A stretch of 64,000 bases of DNA from Avena insularis. Its lineage: Eukaryota > Streptophyta > Magnoliopsida > Poales > Poaceae. A program made the position numbers and the translations under genes. Positions 1 through 9,218 of this stretch are shown piece after piece. The notes beneath the pieces were generated by a model that was given only the letters and a program-made list of their open reading frames with translations, had not been told where the DNA came from and made no database searches. Position 1 is the first letter of the stretch; every line of letters begins with the position of its first letter. The stretch is taken from positions 439,756,028 through 439,820,027 of the forward strand of contig CM042688.1 in assembly GCA_023614405.1 (NCBI GenBank), written 5' to 3'.

Positions 1-820
1 AGATCATCTCTCTAGGATGGAGGGAATAATTACTAAGCCTGTACCTATAAATGAGTCATTTACAGGAGAATATTTAGCAAATGTTGAAATTGCTGATCCT
101 TTGTATGCGGATTATGCTAACTATCTCGTAGTAAAATTTATACCTCCTGGTATGACAAGAAATCAAAGGATGAAATTCTTTAATGATCTTAAATATTACT
201 TTTGGGATGATTAGTATCTATATTGTCATGGACCTGACGGAATGATTCGGAAGTGTGCTCCTAACCATGAAATGAATGCAATTTTGCAAGATTGTCATGG
301 CAACCCGTATGGAGGACATCATGCAGGCAAGCGAACTGCAGCAAAGGTACTTCAATCCGGATTCTATTGGCTCACCTTTCTCAAGGATGCACAAAGGTAT
401 GTAGAACACTGCGATGCTTGCCAAAAAAGAGGTAATATAGGTAGGACACAAGAAATGGCAATGAATTATAGTCTTATAATCGAACCCTTTGATGTATGGG
501 GAATGGATTACATGGGAACTTTTATAGAATCAAATGGTTATACTCATATTCTTGTTACTATCGATTATGTTACTAGATGGGTTGAAGCTATTCCAACAAG
601 CCATGCAGATGTAGCCGCCTTAGTGAAGATGATCAAGGATGTTATATTCCCTAGGTCTGGAGTTCCTAGATTCTTAATTACTGACCGTGGTTCTAATTTT
701 ATGAAAGGAACTTTCAGGAAAATCCTCAGCAAATATGGAGTAACTCACCGTGTTGCTTTAGCATATCATCCTCAAACGAGTGGTCAAGTGGAACTCTCCA
801 ATAGTGAATTAAAGACCATA
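1..820 (+). mobile_element. Z1 Ty3/gypsy retrotransposon, left fragment
   Basis: This is the internal part of a plus-strand gypsy element that begins before the window. It opens with the DHLSR motif that ends the RNase H/linker region and runs into integrase. It stops at base 820, where the CACTA terminus begins, and resumes after 45756. Bases 818-820 (ATA) are repeated at 45754-45756 as the CACTA target duplication. Removing the CACTA and one ATA restores the integrase reading frame, so the two fragments were one element. Confidence 0.93.
17..820 (+). pseudogene. Z1 integrase, N-terminal and catalytic part (split gene)
   Basis: This encodes the zinc-binding and catalytic core of a gypsy integrase. 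The HHCC domain is visible as GGHHAGKRT followed by CDACQKRGN. The core shows its first Asp in TIDYVTRWVEAIP, the second in LITDRGSNF and the catalytic Glu in SGQVELSNSE, so the DDE triad is present. An in-frame TAG at 212-214, just after the YFWDD motif, interrupts the upstream part. The gene is then cut at 820 by the CACTA insertion within the helix after the catalytic Glu. It continues at 45757. It cannot be functional as it stands. Confidence 0.93.
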
Positions 821-834
821 CACTAGAAGAATCT
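821..834 (+). repeat. CACTA left terminal inverted repeat
   Basis: The sequence CACTAGAAGAATCT matches the reverse complement of the right end (CACTACAAGAATCT) with one mismatch. It is preceded by the target duplication ATA at 818-820. Confidence 0.95.
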
Positions 835-1447
835 AGACAATCAGTGACTTTTTTTATGATGTGACATAAAAACGTCACAGATCCCTGACGTTCTAGAACG
901 CTTCGTCACAACGAGCTCCAAGCCCCTCTAGCCCGGTTATCCATGACGTTCCTTGGTTTCGTCGTGGCAAATTCGTCACAGATATTTCGTCCTAGGCCCT
1001 GAAGCCCAGTTTGCCATTTCGTCTGGTGCCAAAATCGTCATGGCTTTCATCACGGCACATGTTCAACACTTTTTTTCGCATCGATCGTCTCCTCCGTGCT
1101 TCAACCCCACCTATCAACGCACTATGCATGGTAGCACTTCACGGAATCTTGGGGTGATTTTTTAGCCAGTCCCACATGTCAGTTTGTTGGATCAAAAATT
1201 GCATGTAGTGCATGGCTAGTTCACGTGCTAGTTCCGAAAAAAGCCCGTTGATCCAAACTTGTAGTGGTAGTTCTGATTCTTCTCCCTCGTCTACTCGTCT
1301 CCTCGCAGTGGCAGTGCCGCTTCGTCTCCCTCATCTCCTCGTAGTGGCAGTTCCACTTTGTCTCCCTCGTCTCTTCTCATCTTCTTCTTCTCCTCGCAGT
1401 GGTAGTTCTTCTTTCTTCCTCGATCAAAACATTTCCGCACGTAAGCC
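835..1447. other. CACTA 5' subterminal region
   Basis: This is non-coding terminal sequence between the inverted repeat and the first captured gene. Short TGACG/CGTCA words recur (for example CGTCACAGATCC, CTGACGTTC, TCGTCACA), the sort of reiterated subterminal motif to which CACTA DNA-binding proteins attach. Related CGTCA words appear at the right end (45500-45730). The stretch 1260-1440 is a TC-rich repeat (TCCTCGCAGTGG-like units) and is not a credible gene. Confidence 0.6.
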
Positions 1448-2717
1448 ATGGCCAGCATCCGGATGAAGAGGAACTGGTCTGATCTCCTGGTCGACCCACT
1501 TCGTAAGATCGCCGACTACTTGCTGGAGAAAGAGGAGTACATCGACACCTATGCTGCTTGTTGGGAAGTGTGCAATGATTGGTGCCACACTTTAAAAGTG
1601 TCCGAATTCCATCTCAAGAACTAGATCATGATAGATCACACACTTCCAGATGTCGGTGACTTCACCTTCCTCAACCTTGCCACTAGTCATTGCTTTAGGA
1701 CGAATCTAATGGACGTTCATCGCAGTTTCACATTCACATCCGATATATATATATAACATTCATTTATTTGTATTTTCCATTGTAAACATCTTAGTGCTAA
1801 CTGATGTCCTCTTATTCCAAAAGATTCTACTTCATTGGTGTTTTTCATGGAATTATCATGCTTGCTTAGAGGATGGAGCGGTACAAGATTCGGCTTCTGA
1901 ACCCAATCACTCATAAGTCTAACACTAAGTTTCAAGCACAAATACTATGTGGCCTTCTGAAATCTGTCATCGTGACGAAGTCCCTGACGATGGTGTTCGT
2001 TTCCATAGATTATCCCTATATTATTGCATGGGCCGATGAGAGCACCCCAACTGGGCAATTCAATGAATCATTTGGAGAAGGAATATATTCACCACCACCT
2101 GATATGTTTCTGGTCTGCATGACGGCATTCCGAGGGGAAGTATATTTATTACTTGAGAATGGAGACATCATGTCGACCAACATCCAGTTAGAGCAGCGCG
2201 CGAGCACTGTCACGATGGCCAAAATAATTTCAGCCCCAGTCTTTGAACAGGTACGCGGAGACTACAGATTTTACCTAGTGGAGTCAGATATTGATCTGCT
2301 TCTTGTGTTAAACAGGGATTTCGCCATAGGCCAACCGGTGTTGTACTGGGTGGACACGGAGAACCGCTCTCTCGAGCCCATCATTGACACTGGAAGTCGT
2401 GCCCTCTTTGTTGATTACCATCGTCCTATCTCCATTGACACCAGGTTACACCCCACAGTCAAACCCGGTTGCATATACTACATGAATTATATCATACTGT
2501 ACGATCATGAGGTTCAAGCCTAGGAAGAGGAACCAACAATGGTAATGTATGGCTTAAGTCTGGAACATACACTGAGGCCTTTCCCTCTAGACGAGATACT
2601 GGCAGCACATTGCAGACGGAGAGAGTTCTCTGAACATGTGTTGCAACACGTGGGAGCCACCGTCGACAAAAAATATAGGGGAGAACGAATCCTATATTCA
2701 TCAATGGTTATTTGCTA
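1448..2717 (+). pseudogene. F-box plus DUF295 protein fragment captured in the CACTA
   Basis: The ATG at 1448 begins an F-box-like segment (RNWSDLLVDPLRKIADYLL, then a conserved W and C region ending WCHTL), followed by DUF295-type text (FTFLNLATSHCFRTNL). After a probable intron with an acceptor near 1871, a second exon runs 1873-2523. It contains YKIRLLNPITHKS and ALFVDYHRPISIDTR, typical of the plant DUF295/KIB-type beta-propeller that follows an F-box. These families act in SCF ubiquitin ligases or as orphan propellers. In-frame TAG codons stand at 1622-1624 and 2521-2523. Matching text continues past the second stop to about 2717. Family call is from motifs only. It is likely a transduplicated and decayed host gene. 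Confidence 0.75.
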
Positions 2718-3226
2718 GCATTTTCACGTCTATTTAGAAGTATAAATTCGTACTGTATTTATATTATTTCGATCAGTAGTATGCGTATTAACTTTCAGAT
2801 AAAATTGTAATGTATTTAATTTAGTACTTTCAGAATTCAAAGTATTTATTTTTGGTAGCTTCTTTTAGAATTCTCTGTGTTAGCTTTCAGAATTATGTGC
2901 AAGTACTATCTTTCAAATTTTACAATCATAGTACTAAAGTTGTTGTAATTACTGATTCAAAAAATCTAACGGAGATCAGAGTCTCATGGAAATCTCTCGA
3001 ACTCGCAATGAGGCACCCTCTCGCGAGTAGCCCAGACGACTGGAATGCATGTGGACAGAAAACCTTTCAGAATTCTTTTGTACTAGTAGCTTCCATCTAA
3101 TTCTTTATAGTAGCTTCCAGTTCACACAATCCTAACCATACCCGGCAAAATCTTCCAAAAGTAGACTATACAGGCAAATATATTATATATACACTAGGTT
3201 TCGAATGACTAATTAACTGTTGCAGA
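2718..3226. other. Non-coding CACTA interior
   Basis: AT-rich spacer between the plus-strand F-box remnant and the minus-strand B3 remnant, which converge here. I see no gene, repeat or terminus in it. Confidence 0.5.
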
Positions 3227-4632
3227 CTACGTCGTACTAGTTAATCTTAACAGTTCCCAACCACAACTACACTCTATATGGTCTCGAAACACAAACTTCA
3301 CGTCCAACATCTCTTTTGTGGTCTTCCTGCCAGTGATTAGCACGGCTTGTCCAACCTTTAGATCATCTACACTCTGGTGGAATTTCTTCCACCCCTGATT
3401 GCTGAAGACAGCACGACCATCTAGGCCAGTCTTGTATGCAGTTGGGGTGATGTCAAAATCTCCTAACTGTACTCCAGCCACGCCGTCATCAGGGATGCCC
3501 ATGGAGGAAACCACTTTATTAGGTAATCTCTGCGATGTCGCGCTGGGGATTAAAAATAAGAAGTAATCATGTCAGACGACGACCACCACAAGTTATATGT
3601 GAAGCCATACAAGGAACAAACAAAAGGTAGTTGCCATACCATCTTATGTTGGACAAGATTTGTCCTTGTCAAACGGGTCACAAATGGAACCCCCATGAAG
3701 GTGTTGACTGGCGGTAGGGTAGCTAGGAGGTGTTCCTTCTCATCATCGGTAAGGTGGCATCTTTAGGCGACAATCGTAGATTCATATACGTCTTCCTCGC
3801 CACCAAGACCACAGATATAGAGAACAGTTATCCTTAGCACGGGTCCTGTCAAAGAAAAACATAACATTTCTTCCCCGGTAAGATCGTTGTGTGTAATCAA
3901 TTGCTTCCATCCTTCACCTTCCATGATGGTCATGTTATTTATTTTCTCGAGGTCAATCTTGTAAGTGCGCCCAAGCACTTTGAAGGGAACACTCTCACAT
4001 TCAGCTGTGGCTAGATTGAACATGAACCTTGAATTGCATGGCATAGTCTGTGCACCAAAAACAAAAGAATCAGACATTAAACAAACGGTTACAGACTTAT
4101 AATGTAGTTTGAAAGAAAATTGCTTGTTACCACTTACCACTGAGTTCTGGAACCCCACTGACTCTGACAAGTAGATACAGAAGGACATGCCCGATGACAA
4201 CCTGGATTCGCAATTTCTCTTGCATACTAGACATGATGCCAGATCCTGTTAGGCAATAATGATGAATGTCTAAATGATATATGGAACTAAACTCCCAAAA
4301 GAAATAGACTATATATATACATTAAACGTATTATAATTTAAACACCTGAGTTGGGATCCTAGTTTTCTTAGCTTTTGCGATTCTAACAACCACATCATCA
4401 GGTGCTCTGAACCTCGCTTTCTTAGGTCTCTTGACTAGTTGCTTCACATCGTCATCAGATGCTACGAAACTCGCTTTCTTAGGTCTCTTGACTACAGGTT
4501 GCTTCACATCATCATGAGATGCTCTGAACCTCGCTTTCTTAGGTATTTTGACTATAGGTTGCTTCACATCATAATAATCATCATCATCATCTGATGTGAC
4601 ATCAATTAAGCCAACATTGGTTTTAGAAACCT
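3227..4632 (-). pseudogene. Two-domain B3 DNA-binding protein fragment captured in the CACTA
   Basis: Four exon-like blocks can be read on the minus strand. About 4632-4345 is an acidic stretch and a Lys-rich repeated linker. About 4240-4137 is a block with a good GTAAGT donor. About 4048-3660 holds one B3-like domain (NSRFMFNLATAEC, then GEGWKQLITHNDL) and the start of a second (TFMGVPFVTRLTRTNL). 3537-3227 holds the rest of the second (LPNKVVSSMGIPDDG, GRAVFSNQGWKKFHQ, DDLKVGQAVLITG). B3 domains bind DNA in plant transcription factors. An in-frame TAA at about 3763 separates the two domains. The preserved introns point to capture of genomic DNA rather than cDNA. Family call from motif pattern. 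Confidence 0.72.
4345..4570 (-). repeat. Short tandem repeat encoding a basic linker
   Basis: Three to four copies of a unit of about 66-69 bp encode variants of VKRPKKARFRASDDDVKQ. This is a Lys/Arg-rich, nuclear-localisation-like linker placed before the B3 domains. Confidence 0.7.
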
Positions 4633-4929
4633 AAATGGACATTGTAGTAATTAGAATGTTTTGTTTTGATGTTGTACAGTAGGTTTAACTACTATCTTAG
4701 AGTTAGTAGCAACAATTTTAAAAACTGCATTTTGAAGCTATGTTGTACAGTAGGCTCCTTCCGCATCAGCCCTTCCATTTTGCAGTATTCACAGTTTCTA
4801 CAGGCGCCTCTTTCTAATTCTTCCCTTGACAGTGCAGCCATTTGGAGACTTCCTAACTAGAAGAATCAAATAATAATTAGTGAACTACAAAAATCACATT
4901 TAAAAGCATATGGTTTGGTCACAACTACA
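4633..4929. other. Non-coding CACTA interior
   Basis: Sequence upstream of the captured B3 fragment. It includes a short repeated phrase around TTGTACAGTAGG (4670 and 4743). Nothing coding is recognisable. Confidence 0.4.
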
Positions 4930-5958
4930 AGCATCGTCCAATGAGATGAATTTGTATATACCAAGGAGCATGTACAACCATAGTGGCCAAGCAAAGATAG
5001 TAAGTAGATGCCTATCATCCCATCAATAGTCAAAGTGCCATATTTTCATCATTGACCAGTTGTATACAGTGAAAATCTTAAGATTATCCCTTAGCACTAA
5101 CATAGCTATGAAAAACGTCAATTTGGGCCTCATACTAACAAAGAACACATAAATCAATGAGATAATCAAACATATAGCAAGAAGCATGCACAACAAATGT
5201 GTTTGTACAGAACACGTGCTACATGCACATTATCCCATGGACAGATATAGTACCACCCTTTAATCATTGGCCAAATGCATGTGAAGAGAATACAATGAGC
5301 TACATCAATATATAATGTAGGCTCCATAGTAAGATAGCACACACAAGTCAATGAGATGAATCTGTATCTACCAAGGAGATGTAGAGCCATAGTGGTTGTA
5401 CAAAGACACTAAGTAGATGGAGATCATCCCATCAACCTGCTAAGTGCCACATATTAGTCATTGGCCAATTGTAAACAATTAATATCATCAGATTATCCAT
5501 TAGCACTAACATATAGCTATGAAAAAACATCAATTTGGTGGGCCTCATACTAACAAACCACACATAAATCAATGAGATAATCAAGCATATAGCAAGAAGC
5601 ATGCACAACAAATGTATTTGTACAGAACACGTGCTACATGCACATTATCCCATGGACACATATAGTGCCACCCTTTAATCATTAGCCAAATGCATGTGAA
5701 GAGAAAAAAATGACCTACTTCAATATACAATGTGGGCTCCATAGAAAGATAGCACACACAAGTCAATGAGATAAATCTGTATCTACCAAGGAGATGTAGA
5801 CCCATATTATGGTTGTACAAAGACATTAACTAGATGGAGATCATCCCATCAACAAGCTAAGTGCCACATATTAGTCATTGGCCAGTTGTAAACAGTTAAT
5901 ATCCTAAGATTATCCATCAGCACTAACATATAGCTATGAAAAACAACAATTTGGGGCA
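4930..5958. repeat. Tandem array with 415-bp period
   Basis: The phrase AAATCAATGAGATAATCAA recurs at 5151 and 5566 inside a unit of 415 bp that can be followed along its whole length. A partial unit precedes it from about 4930. The copies differ by scattered substitutions and small indels. The minus-strand ORFs in the two units are matching by-products of the repeat, not genes. Confidence 0.85.
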
Positions 5959-6581
5959 TTAATGTGGCGACTACTTCAAGATGATCTAGTGACATAGACG
6001 GCAACACCGTCGCTCTGCCCTAGAACGAGGTGGTGACACTAAGGCCAAGATCCATCGCTGCTGACCTAGATGGAGCACTGACGCGGTGAACCTAGAACAA
6101 AGAGGTGACACGGTGAAGGGAAGTAGGTCGAGGAGCACTTACGTTGCAACCGTCATCGCCAGGGAGGGGAGGGTGGTTGGTCGTTGCTGGAAAGGAGACG
6201 GGAGGTGATTTGGCCATCGCAGGGGAGGGAAGGGGATTTGGTCGTTGCCGAGGAGGGTACGAGAGGGGAGGAGATTTGTCCATCACCGGGGTGGGGAAGG
6301 GAGGCGATTTGTCCGTCACCGGGGAGGGTCAGGGAGGGGATTCGGCCATCGCCGGAGAGGGTTTTCCTAGCGCTAGGAGGTGAGTGGATTTGGGCGAGTG
6401 TGGTTAAGGGACCCGTAATACCCAACGACAGGTGGGGCCCATGTTGGAGCTGACGAGTGGCCCCATAACAAGCCGTTGCCCCGACTGCACCGCACCGCAC
6501 CGCGCCGCGCCGCACCGCACCACACAGCCGCCATCATTGCCATCACATCTCCACCGTCGTCACTACCACATCTCGGCTGCC
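5959..6581. repeat. GC-rich region with a 30-40-bp minisatellite
   Basis: Between about 6185 and 6365 a unit resembling GGAGGGGATTTGGCCATCGC is repeated five to six times. 6475-6530 is a CGCACCGCGC-type low-complexity run. The strand-symmetric ORFs here (Gly-rich one way, Pro-rich the other) follow from the repeat. The region may be the promoter or leader of the captured gene that starts at 6582. Confidence 0.6.
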
Positions 6582-7157
6582 ATGGGGATGCGCAATCCGG
6601 CAGGAGAGGGTAACGTTGTGGACCAGGTAAATTAGGTCTTGCTCCGTCCCTGAATCTGTTGTACCTAGGGTTCTAGCAGTTAGGGGAATTTAAGAGTTTC
6701 AATGACTTGTTTTGTAGAGTTGGGATGGAATTGATGGGGAGCTGCCAATTTCCATGCTAGATCAAGATATTGGTGGGATGGAGCTAGATCCTAGTTGGAG
6801 ATGCCAGAGCAACCATGTTCCTACTAGGAAGATTGCCTCCTATGGTGCAGACATTGGTAGAAATTTTTTAGGTTGTCTAGATGAGGTTTGTTGTTACTTG
6901 TAATGGATGGACAACCCATGTCCAGCACAGATGCAGAGGATGCTTGCCTAGCTATGTAAGAAGGCAGATGATAAGATGATGATTGAGCTGAGGCTGGTAG
7001 ATAGAGACACGGATCTACAGATATCTAAACTAAGGTTGAAGAAATGAGAAAAGAAATGGAATGCAAGCATGTTTGGTTCATGATGATGCTTAGTGTGCTA
7101 GTGACTTTAGGGTGTGTTCTTATTTTTGTTGTTGGTAATTGTGGAAATAAGTATTGA
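6582..7157 (+). pseudogene. GRF-like zinc-finger gene fragment captured in the CACTA
   Basis: A short first exon from the ATG at 6582 ends at a plausible donor (GACCAG then GTAAAT). A second exon starts at 6718 after TTTTGTAG. It reads through a Cys-containing segment (WRCQSNHVPTRKIASYGAD, then GRNFLGCLDE), a nonsense TAA at 6901-6903, and WMDNPCPAQMQRMLAQL. A charged helix and a hydrophobic C-terminal segment (VLVTLGCVLIFVVGN) follow, ending at 7157. Cys, GRxF, Cys, Cys and WxD spacing recalls the plant GRF-type zinc finger, often seen with a C-terminal coiled coil and membrane anchor in grass genes of unknown role. At least one more stop breaks the charged helix. The assignment is by pattern only. 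Confidence 0.5.
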
Positions 7158-7754
7158 ATTATGGATGTATTCTGCTTCCTCTCGGATTTGACATTTTAGA
7201 AATCAGTAAGAGAAATGAGTTTGTTGGATGTTTAGTTAGCTAGCTAGCTAGTCAGTTGTTTTCAGTATTCATGAGATGTATTTAACCTGTTGTACCAAAC
7301 TTGTTGAAACTAAGAAAAATCATGGTTGCAAAAGTAATGTGTATTTATATATTGTTGATTTCAAACATGGTGCAACTAGGAACAATAACCATGGATTTTC
7401 TATATTGTTGCAAAACTAGGAACTATCGCGTGTGTGTTTCTCAAAGATTCACACTAAAAATATATTTTGAAATGTCGGAAATATGTGCAACCAGGAACAA
7501 TCATCACAAACAAATTAAAATGTACTAACAATATATAGAGGTACTAGTTAAATAGGTTTGATCACAACCACCACATACTACTAGTAGTACTTAATTACAC
7601 AACCCAAATGACATACTATAACAGTACACCCATTACATAAACAGGAGGCAGCAACAGGCAACAAGCAACAGGAGGCAGTGGAGGCAACAGGAGGCAGAAG
7701 CAGAGGCAACACGAGGCGGCAACCGGAGGCAGCTGAGGCAACATGAGCTAGCAG
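7158..7754. other. Non-coding CACTA interior with a GGAGGCAACA repeat
   Basis: 7158-7640 is AT-rich and featureless, with AGCTAGCTAGCTAG at about 7237. 7640-7745 is an irregular purine-rich repeat of GGAGGCA/GGCAACA words. It lies just downstream of the minus-strand XS-type fragment. Confidence 0.5.
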
Positions 7755-8047
7755 TTAGGGCCACAGAGCAATGTGACCAAGGTTGGCATACTTTCTCAGG
7801 TAAACCATGAAGGCAACATGCTTGGCCTTCGTATATTTTGCACGATGTTGTCCTCCATGGGCAATGCCCCCGGCATGCTGCATGATGTTGTTTAGGTCTT
7901 CCGCAATCCTTCTTGCACAGAAGGGGCACCTATACTTGTTTGCACCTTGGCGGAAGGGGAACCTGCCATTCCTCATCGGCTTCAAGATGTGGCGGCTTTT
8001 TGCATGCCTGGACCACATACTTTCACCGACATCGCTATCTAGTTCCT
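7755..8047 (-). pseudogene. XS-type zinc-finger (SGS3/FDM-like) gene fragment captured in the CACTA
   Basis: On the minus strand an exon begins after a good acceptor (AATTTGCAG) and runs to a stop at 7755. It contains KYRCPFCARRIAEDLNNIMQ, then an HAGG block and AKHVAFMVYLRKY. This matches the zf-XS pattern: CPFC, an LLQHA-like helix, a basic stretch, then a His-Leu-Ala helix. Complete XS proteins such as SGS3 and FDM/IDN2 bind double-stranded RNA ends in RNA silencing and RNA-directed DNA methylation. Here only the zinc finger and a short flank remain, without the XS domain. The exon frame is open, so expression as a small protein or antisense RNA cannot be excluded. Confidence 0.72.
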
Positions 8048-9218
8048 GCAAATTAGCAAGTAGAGAGAAGAAGTCAGTGAATGAAAAAATTACTCTCCCA
8101 AGATCATGAGATCAAACTAGGAAAGGTCCATCTTGAGAGATTAATTTTAGAATGCGTGCACAATTTGAACCAGCTTTTGAACAACTATTCCATCAAACAT
8201 ATATCTGTTTTGCATACATATATGATAAAACAAGTGCTACATAAAATTATACTGTTCTTCCGAATAATTTGAAAGAATCTATACAAGTTTTATTATATAA
8301 AGATATATCCAAATTTTAAAAAAACTAATACATCCTTTTTTATGACAGATGAAGTAATTCTTTCCATTTATCTTATCAGTAAATTGGTAAAACAAAAAGA
8401 AGTTATGACTAGCTAGTTTTATTCAGTTAGAACATGGTATAAATAAGAATTTGTTTTCTCCTAAATATATACTTAGTGTATTATGAATTTAACAATTTGT
8501 TTCCCTAAACAAATAACAGAGATGGAATACAAAGAGAAATTTAATTTATCAGCATTATTTTAATGCATCTGTTCATATAAATACACCACTTACTATAACA
8601 GAGATTGGATAAAACATGCATGATCCAGTATTTAACATATACACTCCACTTAAGTTAAAATTATACTGTTTTCTTTCAAATAATTTGAATGAATATCTAT
8701 ACAAGTTTCAGTATATATAAAGATACATCCAAATTTTATAAGAAATCCGAGACATCCTTTTTTAGGACAGATGGAGTAATTATTTCCACTCATCTTATCA
8801 GTAAATTGGAAAAACAAAAGGAAGTTATGACTAGAACATGGTATAAATAGGAATTTGTTTTATCCTAAATATACTCAGTTAATTAGGAATTTAACAATTT
8901 TTTCTCTAAATATAACAGAGATGGACATTTATCTGCATTTTAATGCATCTGTACATATGATTTGTTTCCCTAAATATAATAGAGATAGACATTAAATTTC
9001 TGTTAATGTAATCAGGAGGTCATATGATTACTATATATATATGTGTGACTTTTATAATACAAATAAAAGTATACATTGGACAACATAAACACAACCTATA
9101 TAAGAGATATGAACTCCACATGAAATTATATCACTAGAAAATATCGATCAAAACGACCAACAAAAGATGAGCATATATAGAACTACTAGGTGCCTAGAAC
9201 TACTAGGGGTTTTTGGTC
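8048..9218. repeat. AT-rich region with a duplicated block of about 413 bp
   Basis: The phrase TTATACTGTT plus flanks at 8248 recurs at 8661, and the following about 330 bp align (including AAATTTTA, ACATCCTTTTTTA and ACAGATGGAGTAA). A third, shorter copy of the TAACAGAGATGGACATT part lies at 8910-8995. ACAGATGGAGTAAT at 8766 resembles a decayed Stowaway MITE end, but I could not find a partner. No gene seen. Confidence 0.65.

Noticed and set aside
5166..5826. Two near-identical minus-strand ORFs of 74 and 81 residues
   Set aside because: They are the same frame in successive 415-bp repeat units, with no known motif.
6092..6515. Pro-rich minus-strand and Gly-rich plus-strand ORFs
   Set aside because: Both are translations of one minisatellite. 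No start context or domain supports a gene.
8330..8780. Stowaway MITE suggested by ACAGATGGAGTAAT near a duplicated block
   Set aside because: No inverted partner terminus or TA duplication could be found, so only the tandem duplication is reported.
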